Assembly (NCBI GenBank): GCA_018819325.1
Contig: JAHJQJ010000021.1
Location: 1 to 34,614, forward strand
Length of the DNA stretch: 34,614 nt
Direction: 5' to 3'
Source: Patescibacteria group bacterium
Lineage (GTDB): Bacteria; Patescibacteriota; Microgenomatia; UBA1400; MFAQ01
The position numbers were made by a program, and so were the translations under genes. The notes under the pieces were generated by a model that did not search any database, was not told the origin of the DNA, and worked only from the letters and a program-made list of their open reading frames with translations. Positions 21,038 through 29,417 of this stretch are shown in pieces. Each line of letters starts with the position of its first letter. The first letter of the stretch is position 1.

Positions 21038-21883
21038 TTATTTTAACATAACGATGGGGCCGAGGATGTAGAAGGTGTGGGTTTCTTCTGCTCCCTTGAG
21101 ATCGTCTCTTATTATTTCCACCGTCTCCTTTCTGGGGGTATGATTTAGGTCAATGGTAACCGTGTCTTCGGTAATTACTGCGTCTAGTTCTTGGTAACCT
21201 GAAGCGGTGTAGATCAATACCCTGGTTATGCCTGTTTTCCTGATTTCCAACTTACCCTTAATTGCTTGCGAACCCGTAGAGGTTATGGCTAATGGATAAA
21301 GTTCTATATTGCTTTCTGGTTTTTCTGGTAGGCCTAAGGTATTAAGTAAGATTTCACCAGTTGGATTTCCAGTTGGGGTATAGGTGACTCTGCCGTCGGT
21401 AGTGGTGGTTTTACCGTCTACAAATGAATAGTCTCCCTTTAATACATGAATATCTGATTCCTCTTGGACCCTTAGTTTTAATTTAAGAGAACCCGAGATT
21501 AGATCTTTGTCGAAACTGCACTTGCCACCGGCCGAGCAACTGCCCAATAGAAACGCCTTGGCAAAAGGGTCGCTTATGGGAGACTCTAAAGTGCTTCTTG
21601 CCCCTTTAAGTAAGTCACCAGAGAGGTATTCCAGATCTATGGTGGCTCCTTCAATATATGAAGTATTCTCTAAATAAAAGGCAAGTAGCTTGCCAGTTGA
21701 GTGTTGAGATAGGATAGTAAATGGTCTTTTGTCTTGATCTAGCTGGTTAATTACCAAACGGGCGCCGGCTGCTTCTTGATCATCGATTGAGACTGGATCG
21801 TTTGATTTTTTTTTGAGTACCAGAACTGTGATAATCGATAATAGAACCAGTGCAAATATGATTACGGGGGCTAGCTTTTTCAT
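21038..21883 (-). CDS. Membrane-anchored extracytoplasmic protein, unknown function
   Basis: 281 aa with one N-terminal membrane helix (about residues 4-23) preceded by two lysines, so most of the protein is outside. The rest is beta-rich and polar. It contains a cysteine pair GSCSAGGKCSF that could form a disulfide, and a threonine/glycine-rich stretch (KTTTTDGRVTYTPTGNPTG). The ATG overlaps the glyS stop by one base (TAATG), so it is translated with glyS. The TPR-like gene follows closely; the two may act together (inference only). Confidence 0.75.
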   Translation of the reverse strand: MKKLAPVIIFALVLLSIITVLVLKKKSNDPVSIDDQEAAGARLVINQLDQDKRPFTILSQHSTGKLLAFYLENTSYIEGATIDLEYLSGDLLKGARSTLESPISDPFAKAFLLGSCSAGGKCSFDKDLISGSLKLKLRVQEESDIHVLKGDYSFVDGKTTTTDGRVTYTPTGNPTGEILLNTLGLPEKPESNIELYPLAITSTGSQAIKGKLEIRKTGITRVLIYTASGYQELDAVITEDTVTIDLNHTPRKETVEIIRDDLKGAEETHTFYILGPIVMLK

Positions 21884-23175
21884 TATTTTTTCAGATACTT
21901 AACTAGTTTATCAATACTTACTTTTTCTTGGATGGCGGTGTCTCTGTCTCTTACTGTGACTTCGTTTTTTTCTAGTGTATCAAAGTCTATGGTGACGCAG
22001 TGAGGAGTGCCAATCTCGTCTTGGGAGTAGTAGCGTTTGCCTATATTACCCCTATCGTCCCATTCTGCTATAAAGCCTTGTTTGACTAAGTTGTCAAAGA
22101 CCTCTTTGGCTTTTGATATAAGTTCCAGTTTGTTGCCCAAGAGAGGAAAAACGGCTACCTGAACTGGAACTAGTGATTTATGGAGACTGAGGTAGATACG
22201 GTTTTTATCCTTATCGTGTTTATATGAATCTAATAAAAACATTAAAAAGGCTCTGTCTACACCGGCGGAGGTTTCTATGATCCAAGGAATTACTCTGGTA
22301 CCGTCTGGTTCTAGATAGCCTAAATCTTTGCCAGAGTACTTGCTGTGGCGGGATAAGTCCCAGTCTCCCCTGTTGTGGATTCCCTCGAACTCTTTCCAGC
22401 CCCCAAATGGGGTGTTGTACTCTATGTCTTCTGCGGCTAAAGCATAGTGAGCTCTTTCATCGTTTGTATGTTCCCTAAAACGAAGTTTTTTAGAATCAAT
22501 ACCAAGATTTAAATACCAGTTTAATCTTTCTTGTTTCCAGTAATCAAAGGTTTCTTGGGCTAGCTTTTTGTCTGGTGGAATAAAAAACTGCATTTCCATT
22601 TGCTCGAACTCACGGGTTCGAAAAATAAAGTTTTTGGGGGTAATTTCGTTTCTAAAGGCTTTACCTATTTGGGCTATACCAAAGGGAATTTTTTGTCTGG
22701 TGGAGTTTAAAACGTTTTGAAAGTTTAAATAAATTCCTTGACAGGTTTCACCTCTTAAATATGCCTTGGATTTAGCTTCGTCTGTTACACCCATTTTAGC
22801 TTCTACTAACAGATTAAAGTTTTTTTCTTCGGTTAGTTCTCCACCACAGTCGGGGCAGGTTTTTTGGTTGTCTGATTTGAAGCGATGGTGGCATTTTTTA
22901 CATTCAACTAGAGAGTCTGAAAAACCTTCTACGTGACCGGATGCTTCCCAAGTTTTGGGGTGCATGAATATGGCGGAGTCTAAACCCACCACATCTGCCC
23001 TTTTGTAAACCATTTCATTCCACCAAGATTTCTTGATGTTGTTTTTTAACTCTACCCCTCTTGGACCGTAGTCATAGACGCTGGCGTAACCGCCGTATAT
23101 TTCTGACGAGGGGTAAACAAAACCCCTGCGTTTGGCTAGGGAAATAATTTTTTCTAGTTTATTTTCGTCTGCCAT
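21883..23175 (-). CDS. glyS: Glycyl-tRNA synthetase (dimeric, eukaryote/archaeal-like single-chain type)
   Basis: Class II synthetase charging tRNA-Gly, 430 aa from ATG 23173-23175 (MADENKLEKI). That start has an extended -10 8 nt upstream; the longer frame to 23193 is not needed. Motifs: GGYASVYDYGPRGVELKNN, the motif 2 region FGIAQIGKAFRNEITPKNFIFRTREFEQMEMQFF, and motif 3 in IIETSAGVDRAFLMFLLDSY. A zinc-ribbon-like insertion shows CKKCHHRF and CPDCGGEL. The C-terminal anticodon-binding domain starts near LVPVQVAVFPL. It heads the glyS - membrane protein - TPR transcript. Confidence 0.96.
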   Translation of the reverse strand: MADENKLEKIISLAKRRGFVYPSSEIYGGYASVYDYGPRGVELKNNIKKSWWNEMVYKRADVVGLDSAIFMHPKTWEASGHVEGFSDSLVECKKCHHRFKSDNQKTCPDCGGELTEEKNFNLLVEAKMGVTDEAKSKAYLRGETCQGIYLNFQNVLNSTRQKIPFGIAQIGKAFRNEITPKNFIFRTREFEQMEMQFFIPPDKKLAQETFDYWKQERLNWYLNLGIDSKKLRFREHTNDERAHYALAAEDIEYNTPFGGWKEFEGIHNRGDWDLSRHSKYSGKDLGYLEPDGTRVIPWIIETSAGVDRAFLMFLLDSYKHDKDKNRIYLSLHKSLVPVQVAVFPLLGNKLELISKAKEVFDNLVKQGFIAEWDDRGNIGKRYYSQDEIGTPHCVTIDFDTLEKNEVTVRDRDTAIQEKVSIDKLVKYLKK

Positions 23176-23183
23176 ATTAGAAT

Positions 23184-23192
23184 ATTGTAACA
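23184..23192 (-). promoter_or_regulatory. Extended -10 promoter of glyS, likely leaderless
   Basis: Minus strand TGT-TACAAT, 8 nt, ATG at 23175. Confidence 0.65.
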
Positions 23193-23194
23193 TT

Positions 23195-23221
23195 ATGGAT
23201 CCCCGCCTGCGCGGGGATGAC
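23195..23221. repeat. Right half of family A element
   Basis: ATGGATCCCCGCC...GGGGATGAC, identical to 16106-16132, directly upstream of the glyS -10. Confidence 0.88.
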
Positions 23222-23258
23222 GGGGGGTAGGGTTATAAAAAGCTTGTTGTTTGAAAGC

Positions 23259-23267
23259 TGATAAAAT
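23259..23267 (+). promoter_or_regulatory. Extended -10 promoter of the 154-aa gene, likely leaderless
   Basis: TGA-TAAAAT, 6 nt, ATG at 23274. Confidence 0.6.
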
Positions 23268-23273
23268 TAAAGT

Positions 23274-23738
23274 ATGGGGATATTAAAAGATACACACGAG
23301 CAATTTATTGAGGGGTCGGCAAAAGAGGCAATTGTTCAAGATAAAACTGTTTACCTGTGCTATCTAACCAACATTGTCAGAAAAGAGATTAGAACAAAAG
23401 TATCAAAAGTTTATGTAACAACTAGAATGCTGAAACATATTTATGATAAAAGACCCGCAGAAGAATATGAATATTTGATTAACAATTTACATACAATTGT
23501 GAAATACCCAGATTCTATCTACTGCAACTTGAACTCAAAGAGGGGAGACTATTGTATGGTAAAGAAAATTGGGTCATATACATATTTTTCCTCAATTGAA
23601 ATTTTAGACAAACATGTTGGAAACCAAATATCAAAAAGTGGTGTTTATGTAGCAACAGCTTTTAGACTGTATAAAGAAAATTATCTCAAGAAATATAACT
23701 TCGTGTGGAGCTGGAAGGGCGACATTCCTTCATCGTAA
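23274..23738 (+). CDS. Possible PBECR-type (barnase/EndoU/colicin/RelE-like) nuclease-domain protein
   Basis: 154 aa, soluble, AT-rich and lysine/tyrosine-rich compared with neighbours, on the opposite strand, suggesting acquisition by transfer. The pattern VYVTTRMLKHIYDKRPAEEYEYLINNL, then IVKYPDSIYCNLN, then MVKKIGSYTYFSSIEI and ATAFRLYKENYLKKY resembles the phage-associated BECR-fold nuclease families, where a histidine follows 'l..HI' and the core strands read 'v.P..I' and 'v..v'. This is recognition by pattern only; no antitoxin-like partner is adjacent. It could instead be an unrelated mobile-element protein. Confidence 0.6.
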   Translation: MGILKDTHEQFIEGSAKEAIVQDKTVYLCYLTNIVRKEIRTKVSKVYVTTRMLKHIYDKRPAEEYEYLINNLHTIVKYPDSIYCNLNSKRGDYCMVKKIGSYTYFSSIEILDKHVGNQISKSGVYVATAFRLYKENYLKKYNFVWSWKGDIPSS

Positions 23739-23929
23739 TGCTTTCATTGCCAGACGAATCTGGATTAATCACATTCTGCAGTAGAGCCTTTCTGACTTTC
23801 AGCCCCACACCAAATTACATTTTAAACTGCGATATCAACTAACCCGTATGTATATTTATACCTTCACAAATATGCCTTGTCAACACGCGTATATCATATT
23901 ATATCAATAATATTCATATTGTATCAGAA
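23739..23929. other. AT-rich convergent spacer
   Basis: 191 bp between two convergent genes, without the palindromic repeats common elsewhere. CCAGACGAATCTGG (23750-23763) is a small 5-bp hairpin just after the plus-strand stop. The end is very AT-rich (ATATCATATTATATCAATAA). No gene seen. Confidence 0.5.
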
Positions 23930-24478
23930 TTATGTCAAGAGATTTAATGTTCGGGAGTGGATTTTTCTACTGGTGATTTCTTCAAAGTGATTCATGATTG
24001 CTTCTGGGCTGGTTGCTTTGGGTTCTGGGAAACCCAGGTGGCGCAAAAGGTAGAGTTGAAAGTCTGTTGATAGCTGACGGGAGTCGTTCTTATCACCTAA
24101 TTGATTAAGGCGGTTAAGATAGTTTTTTAAAGATATGAAAAGTTCTGTATCTGGTTGCTCTGGTGCTAAAAGCGAGTTTAGTATTTCTGCCAAATAAAAG
24201 GAAGTGCGGGCCATTTTAAGATTATTTTTTAAGTCAAGGTGGGGCTCTATTAGTTCTGCTTGAATTAATATTTGTGGGCTGCGACCCCTGGCTACCTGGA
24301 ACTTGACTAGATTTAACAAATCTAAATGAGAGGCTTTTCTTGAGGTTATTCGTCTGGCGCCCTTGGCTATTAAGTTAACAAGACCGTGGTCTTTGCTAAC
24401 CAAGTCTACAAAACGATCGGCTTCACCAAAGTCTGTGATTTTGATAACAATGCCAGTGTCTGAAAAAGCTTTGTTCAT
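23930..24478 (-). CDS. recO: DNA repair protein RecO
   Basis: RecFOR-pathway protein that anneals DNA and helps load RecA. 182 aa, shorter than the usual ~240. N-terminal OB-fold sequence DTGIVIKITDFGEADRFVDLVSKDHGLVNLIAKGARR (family: G.VL....Y.E.D.ivt.lt...G.....akGar) and a helical middle with FYLAEILNSLLAPEQPDTELF and LLRHLGFPEP (family LL..lGy.P.l). It is last in the long minus-strand transcript, one base after the DUF4012 stop, with no terminator hairpin. Confidence 0.9.
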   Translation of the reverse strand: MNKAFSDTGIVIKITDFGEADRFVDLVSKDHGLVNLIAKGARRITSRKASHLDLLNLVKFQVARGRSPQILIQAELIEPHLDLKNNLKMARTSFYLAEILNSLLAPEQPDTELFISLKNYLNRLNQLGDKNDSRQLSTDFQLYLLRHLGFPEPKATSPEAIMNHFEEITSRKIHSRTLNLLT

Positions 24479-24479
24479 C

Positions 24480-26441
24480 CTATAGAGAGAGGGTGGTGTC
24501 GGTTGAGAGGTCTATTTCTTGTTCTAAACCGTTGTAAATTATGTGGTGTTTAATGGCTGGTTTACCAGGCTGTTTTTGGATAAGTAGTTGATAAGAGTCT
24601 GTGTTTAAATTTGGCAACTGATACTTAAAAACCAGCTTACTTGACGACTCTGGTCGCATGGTAAAGTAGGCGGTAAAATATGTTTTATCTAACTCCTCAC
24701 CCGTTACTGATTCGTCTTCTGAACCAACCACGCTTATTAACTCACTCCCTAAAGGAACATAGATTCTGACCCAGTCTTTGTAGACTCCGTTTAAGCAGAG
24801 CTGGCCGGCTTCTAGATTACAGTTAGAACCGGGATGGGGGTTGTTGTAGTTTAGGGTGACGGTTTTGACAACTTTACCTGCCGTAGCTTCAATTTCTTGC
24901 TCTACACTACGGGTGATATACATATCTGTTTTGGCACCACCAAAATTACTGTCGTTTACGTGAAGATAATCTCCTTCAAAGTCCTTGATTCTGCCGGCAG
25001 AGTTGAAGTCCTCGGCTATTTTTTGGGTGTCTTCGTCAATAAAATACAAGAGCATGTGTTTTTCTTGAATCGAGGTCAATAGGGAGTTTAGTAGTTTCGG
25101 CCACATATGTTTAGGGCTACCCATGGCGTTGGCCATTAAAGAGTGCATTAAGGGGCCCAAAACCGCTTTTCTGTCTAGTCTGATTTCATAGGTGGGTCTG
25201 TCTGCAATTTCTTCTAGTGCGTAGACCACCTGGGGGCAGTCGCAACGAGGATCAATTTCAGAAGAGAAGTTGCCCCAGCCACCTACCCCGATTGGGCCAA
25301 TGATGTCTAGGAGTTTTACTGGAACGCTGGTGTCTATGGCAATAATACCGTCGATTTGCCTAGTACCTGGTATGTCTCTGTAGATCTCTAAAAACTGATC
25401 CATGGATACCTTGAAGTCTGGTGACAAATTAATATTTCTTAAGTTCCACATGGACTCGTTTAGGTATTTCTTGATTGGATCAGGAGCTTTAAGGTTGCTG
25501 TGCCAACGGGCGTCTAGGTTATAAATATCGTATGAGTTGCCGGGGACCATTTTGCCCTGGTTCATGTCTAGATAGGCGTAGGCTGTTAGAAATCCACCGG
25601 TGGCTCTTAACTCAGCGTCGTTTTGGAATAATAATAGATATGTTTTTGAGTCTGGATTACCAAGAAGCGTGGGTAGTAATTTGATTAATGGTTTGGCTTG
25701 GGTAAAAAGTTGGACGGATTCATCTAGTGTAGTTTGTATTGAAATAAGCTTGCCCCTGATTTCCTTGCCTGCAATTTTCTTAGGATATCTTTTTGGGTTT
25801 ATGGAGGATAATTCTTCACCGGCCTTGGCTAGTTCTTTGGTGATACCTTCTAGTTCTGGAGAGATTTTGTCAAGCGTTCCGGCCATAAAGACAATTCTGT
25901 TTTCGATTGATTCAGCCTCTGGTTTTTCTAACACCGACTCTGTATCTGACTTAAATCCTAAAAGATCCGAGTATGGTTCTAGGGCAATTATGGTTAGATC
26001 TATGGCGTTAACTAGTGATTTTGAGGCAATAATAGCGCTTTGACCGTCTTTGGTGTAACCCCCCAAGAAAGGGATTACTTTTGTCCAGGCGATTATTTTG
26101 TATTTGCCTTCTAGGGTTTCTATGTCTGCTTTTAAGGTCTCTAGGGTTTGCTTGGCTGTTACCAGATCTTTGTTTTGAAAGTCGGTAGTTAGCTTGGTTG
26201 CAGAACCTAGAGCTACCTTGACCGGAGATTTTAGGGTGAAACCGGCGATGGCACCCAGAGCAGATAGAAGTAATAAAAAACCAAGAAAAATTAAAACGAC
26301 TCTCGTCATCCTGAACTTTGTGAAGGATCTAGCGAAGCGCGATGCGGTTGCTTTCGGCAACCTAGATTCTTCGCCTTGCTCAGAATGACCAGGATTATTC
26401 AATGGTTTTTGATCGAGGTTTGATTTTTTAGGTAGGTCCAT
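24480..26441 (-). CDS. DUF4012 membrane protein with repeat-encoded N-terminus
   Basis: 653 aa. One membrane helix at about residues 47-67, then a coiled-coil-like spacer (DIETLEGKYKIIAWTKVIPFLGGY) and the DUF4012 region with the recognisable FQNDAELRATGGFLTAYAYL and LSPDFKVSMDQFLEIY followed by IDGIIAIDTSVPVKLLDIIGPI. DUF4012 proteins of unknown biochemistry are often encoded among polysaccharide genes of Actinobacteria and CPR (recalled), which fits here. Residues about 18-46 (GHSEQGEESRLPKATASRFA and on to FRMT), before the membrane helix, are the translation of the repeat at 26305-26389. A real start just upstream of the helix is unlikely because no ATG/GTG lies close to it. Confidence 0.85.
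   Translation of the reverse strand: MDLPKKSNLDQKPLNNPGHSEQGEESRLPKATASRFARSFTKFRMTRVVLIFLGFLLLLSALGAIAGFTLKSPVKVALGSATKLTTDFQNKDLVTAKQTLETLKADIETLEGKYKIIAWTKVIPFLGGYTKDGQSAIIASKSLVNAIDLTIIALEPYSDLLGFKSDTESVLEKPEAESIENRIVFMAGTLDKISPELEGITKELAKAGEELSSINPKRYPKKIAGKEIRGKLISIQTTLDESVQLFTQAKPLIKLLPTLLGNPDSKTYLLLFQNDAELRATGGFLTAYAYLDMNQGKMVPGNSYDIYNLDARWHSNLKAPDPIKKYLNESMWNLRNINLSPDFKVSMDQFLEIYRDIPGTRQIDGIIAIDTSVPVKLLDIIGPIGVGGWGNFSSEIDPRCDCPQVVYALEEIADRPTYEIRLDRKAVLGPLMHSLMANAMGSPKHMWPKLLNSLLTSIQEKHMLLYFIDEDTQKIAEDFNSAGRIKDFEGDYLHVNDSNFGGAKTDMYITRSVEQEIEATAGKVVKTVTLNYNNPHPGSNCNLEAGQLCLNGVYKDWVRIYVPLGSELISVVGSEDESVTGEELDKTYFTAYFTMRPESSSKLVFKYQLPNLNTDSYQLLIQKQPGKPAIKHHIIYNGLEQEIDLSTDTTLSL
26305..26389. 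repeat. Full-length GTCAT...ATGAC element (family B) inside a CDS
   Basis: 85 bp, GTCATCCTGAAC ... CTCAGAATGAC; inner hairpin GGTTGCTTTCGGCAACC. It is read in frame as the cytoplasmic N-terminus of the DUF4012 protein. Confidence 0.9.
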
Positions 26442-26453
26442 GTTTATTTTAGT

Positions 26454-27125
26454 TTACCATTTACTGATCATGGCAAATGGGGTTTTGATTATTATTGCAA
26501 TATCTTCTAGAATTGACTGTCTTTTGGCGTAGGCGGCGTCCATTTTTACCCGTTCATCCCAATCAACATCATTTCGACCAGAAACCTGCCAGAGACCAGT
26601 AAGGCCCGGTTTAACGCTTTGAGATAAATCTATGTATTTTTTTATACCTTTACCGTAACGCTTAACGGCGTCGGTCATTTCTGGTTCAGCTTCTGTTTGG
26701 ATGTAAGCCCGTGGACCCACAAGACTCATGTCGCCTTTTAGAATGTTAAACACCTGTGGCATTTCATCGATTGAAGTTTGTCGAATAAATCTGCCAATTT
26801 TAGTAATGCGCGGATCCTTGTCTAAGGGTAACTTCCAACCCGCTTTTTTGTATTTCTCGAAAAGTTTTGGATTGTCTCTCCAAAAGTTAAAGGCATGACC
26901 AGGTTTACCATTTTTATCTTTAAACATCCTCATTGATCTAAATTTCAAGAGACCAAACGTCCTACCGTATTTACCAATTCTTTTGGGTGCGTATATTATT
27001 GGAGCACTTGGTTCTTCAAGTTTCATTAGCAAGGGAATAATTATCCAGATGGGTAAAAAAAGAACTGCTAGAACCAGTGAGGCGGTGATGTCTATTAGCC
27101 GCTTAATTGGTTCGTAAAAAATCAT
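26454..27125 (-). CDS. Bacterial sugar transferase (undecaprenyl-phosphate sugar phosphotransferase, PglC/WcaJ-core type)
   Basis: Initiating phosphoglycosyl transferase: moves a sugar-1-phosphate to undecaprenyl phosphate. 223 aa, monotopic type with one N-terminal hydrophobic segment (SLVLAVLFLPIWIIIPLLM). Motifs: APKRIGKYGRTFGLLKFRSM, RITKIGRFIRQTSIDEMPQVFNILKGDMSLVGPR (catalytic DE pair), KPGLTGLWQVSGRN, and a C-terminal DxxYA. It overlaps manC by 4 nt. It lacks the extra N-terminal helices of long WcaJ. The sugar is unknown. Confidence 0.93.
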   Translation of the reverse strand: MIFYEPIKRLIDITASLVLAVLFLPIWIIIPLLMKLEEPSAPIIYAPKRIGKYGRTFGLLKFRSMRMFKDKNGKPGHAFNFWRDNPKLFEKYKKAGWKLPLDKDPRITKIGRFIRQTSIDEMPQVFNILKGDMSLVGPRAYIQTEAEPEMTDAVKRYGKGIKKYIDLSQSVKPGLTGLWQVSGRNDVDWDERVKMDAAYAKRQSILEDIAIIIKTPFAMISKW

Positions 27126-28237
27126 ATATATTGAGTCAGCTTTTTTTCCTTGAGCAGATTGATAAATTGCTTGATTTTGTCTGATTCGTGCATATTACAG
27201 ACCACAAGACCGTCCTGTGTGTCGACTACTACAACGTCATTCAAACCAATGACCGAAACGATTTTGTCTTTGACGTTTGAGTAAATTATTGACCTTTTAA
27301 CACCAGAGGTCTCTACCTGCCCCTTGATTAGATTATCTGTCTTTTTATCTTCGGCTAAACTTTCGAAAAGCAGTTCCCAGGTTCCCACGTCACTCCAACC
27401 GATATCTACCGGAATCACTACTGTGTCTTTTTTGCTTAGTTTTTCAAAAATTCCGTAGTCTATGGATGTTTTCTCAAATTTAGGGTAGATTTTTCTAATG
27501 ACTTTGTTTTGCCTAAATTTACCTAAGGCTGGACGAATTTCTTCTAAAAGTTTGTATGCTTTGGGCTGATGTGTCTTGAACAAAGAATGCATTAACTCAG
27601 CGGGCCAGACGAGATAACCGGTGTTAATTAAGTACTGGCGAGATTCAAACAGTTTCTTGGCTTTTTCTTCGTTTGGTTTCTCAATAAACTTAACAAATTC
27701 GTGAATGTCTAGGCCGTCAATTTTCGAGATGCGACTACCTATCTTGACCCAACCGTTATGTTCACTGGGGAAGGTTGGTCGAACGTCTATTTTTACTAGT
27801 TTTTTGGTTTTGTTTGAGTACTCGGCGGCTTTTTTCACGGCATGGTTAAAACCTTTGACGTCTCTTACTATATGATCTGCACCCCAAATGGCGGCCACGA
27901 TGGCATTGGGGAACTTGTGATAAACAAATAAGTTAGCTAATCCTACGGCGCCCAAGGTATCCTTTCTTACTGGCTCGGCAATAATATTTTTCTTGGGTAT
28001 CATGGGGGCCTGTTTTTTAACAAAGTCGATATATTCCTCTCCGGTAGAAACGTAGATATCTTCTGGTTCAAAACCTTTAAGTACGCGGCTTACCGTGGTT
28101 TGGAACATGGACTTATTGCCAATCAGCTCTTGAAATTGTTTGGGGGATTTTTTACGACTCATTGGCCACATTCTTGTCCCCACGCCTCCACAAAATATTA
28201 TTGCTTTTGTTGGAGTTGGAGTTTGTGTTTTTGCCAT
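27122..28237 (-). CDS. manC: Mannose-1-phosphate guanylyltransferase
   Basis: Makes GDP-mannose from Man-1-P and GTP, supplying the polysaccharide enzymes. 371 aa with the nucleotidyltransferase signature IFCGGVGTRMWPMSRKKSPKQF (residues about 14-35), the EKP motif in FVKFIEKPNEEKA, and DIGWSDVGTWELLFE. Only the nucleotidyltransferase plus beta-helix part is present; the isomerase cupin domain of bifunctional ManC is missing. The start overlaps the upstream glycosyltransferase by 40 nt, the longest overlap in the cluster. Confidence 0.93.
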   Translation of the reverse strand: MAKTQTPTPTKAIIFCGGVGTRMWPMSRKKSPKQFQELIGNKSMFQTTVSRVLKGFEPEDIYVSTGEEYIDFVKKQAPMIPKKNIIAEPVRKDTLGAVGLANLFVYHKFPNAIVAAIWGADHIVRDVKGFNHAVKKAAEYSNKTKKLVKIDVRPTFPSEHNGWVKIGSRISKIDGLDIHEFVKFIEKPNEEKAKKLFESRQYLINTGYLVWPAELMHSLFKTHQPKAYKLLEEIRPALGKFRQNKVIRKIYPKFEKTSIDYGIFEKLSKKDTVVIPVDIGWSDVGTWELLFESLAEDKKTDNLIKGQVETSGVKRSIIYSNVKDKIVSVIGLNDVVVVDTQDGLVVCNMHESDKIKQFINLLKEKKLTQYI

Positions 28238-29334
28238 AGTTTATTTACTTTATCACGAAAGTTAATGATAAATCTATCTTGGGTAAATTTTAAAGCATTT
28301 TGCTGACATTTTGCAGGGGTGATTTGGTGCTTGCCAGATTCAAATTTTTTAATCGCTTTGGTCAGACTAGAAACGGTCTGGTGGTTAAATAATATACCTG
28401 TGTGGTTATTTATTACCGTTTCTTTAGCTCCACCCTTATTAAAAGCTATAACCGGAGTACCAGAGGCTTGGGCTTCTAGTGGCACCAGACCAAAGTCTTC
28501 GATTTGGGGAAAAATAACGGCCTTGGCGTTGGCGTAGAGTTTAATAAGTTCTTGATCGGACACTTGACCCAAGAAACTTGTATTGCCTTGGGCGAGCTTT
28601 TTTAGATTTTTAAGTTGAGAGCCTGTACCTACCACCTTCAAGGTCTCACCTTGTAGGTAATTGAAGGTGTTAATTACTAGGTTGGTTTTTTTGTATGGCT
28701 CGAGACGGCTGACCACTAGATAGTATTTTCGTTTATTTGGTGAATTTGGTTTAGATTTTGAGTAAAACTTGTCTTCAGTTGGAGGGTAGACTACATCCGA
28801 ATCTTGATTGTAATAAGTTTTTATTCTGTCTTTAACCTCTTTAGAAATGGCTATATACCGGTCTGGTCGTTTAGAAATGAGTAAGTCTGTATTTCTAAAA
28901 TATTTTTTGATTGAATTGGGGATAAGTTTCATTTTTATGTCTTGGTTGTATTCCATGATATCCCCCCAGAGATACCTGGTTGGGGTTAAACAGTAGCAAA
29001 TGTGCAAGGTTTCTGGCTTAGTGATGACTGCTTTAGCGTTATCTCTGGTTATACTTATTACTACGTCAAATTTGTTTAGGTTAAATGTCTCAAACATCAT
29101 GGGGGCTATTGGTGAAAGCCACTGATGACGGGTTCTTAAGGGCTTAAATATATTAATAGGACTAGGAATGACCTTGAAACTAGAGGCCCAACTAGCCGAT
29201 TTTGGACTATGAACCAGTGTGTAGATTGGAGCTTGAGGATATATTTTCTGTAAGGCTGACAAAAGCCGCTCGGCTCCACCAAACTTGTTGACTTGGTCGT
29301 AAACCAGAGCAATCTTTAAATTACTGGTGTCCAT
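28198..29334 (-). CDS. GT4-family glycosyltransferase
   Basis: GT-B retaining transferase, 378 aa from ATG 29332-29334 (MDTSNLKIALVYDQ). The longer frame to 29361 runs into a repeat stub and has the -10 inside it. N-terminal FGGAERLLSAL acceptor loop; CLTPTRYLWGD; donor half with SRLEPYKKTNLVINTF and EDFGLVPLEAQASGTPVIAFNKGGAKETV (E-x7-E motif). Resembles the WbaZ/mannosyltransferase group, which fits the adjacent manC, but the substrate is inferred. Confidence 0.88.
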   Translation of the reverse strand: MDTSNLKIALVYDQVNKFGGAERLLSALQKIYPQAPIYTLVHSPKSASWASSFKVIPSPINIFKPLRTRHQWLSPIAPMMFETFNLNKFDVVISITRDNAKAVITKPETLHICYCLTPTRYLWGDIMEYNQDIKMKLIPNSIKKYFRNTDLLISKRPDRYIAISKEVKDRIKTYYNQDSDVVYPPTEDKFYSKSKPNSPNKRKYYLVVSRLEPYKKTNLVINTFNYLQGETLKVVGTGSQLKNLKKLAQGNTSFLGQVSDQELIKLYANAKAVIFPQIEDFGLVPLEAQASGTPVIAFNKGGAKETVINNHTGILFNHQTVSSLTKAIKKFESGKHQITPAKCQQNALKFTQDRFIINFRDKVNKLWQKHKLQLQQKQ

Positions 29335-29340
29335 GTAGGT

Positions 29341-29346
29341 AGTATA
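29341..29346 (-). promoter_or_regulatory. Candidate -10 before the GT4 gene
   Basis: Minus strand TATACT, 6 nt, ATG at 29334; no TGn extension. Confidence 0.45.
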
Positions 29347-29361
29347 CTTTTTTCCCGTCAT

Positions 29362-29417
29362 TCTGGCTTGTCCAGGAGAATCTTTTTATTCTTAGGTAAC
29401 CTTTTTGCTTTTAGGTT
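29362..29417. repeat. Direct copy of a glycosyltransferase 3' end (left flank of hicBA)
   Basis: TCTGGCT...TCCAGGAGAATCTTTTTA...CCTTTTTGCTTTTAGGTT closely matches 30002-30060 inside the GT4 gene at 29971-31074. On the minus strand it reads KGYLRIKRFSWT, matching the GT's KGFLRVKRFSWT. A stub of family C (GTCATTCTGGCTTG at 29356) overlaps it. Confidence 0.8.
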
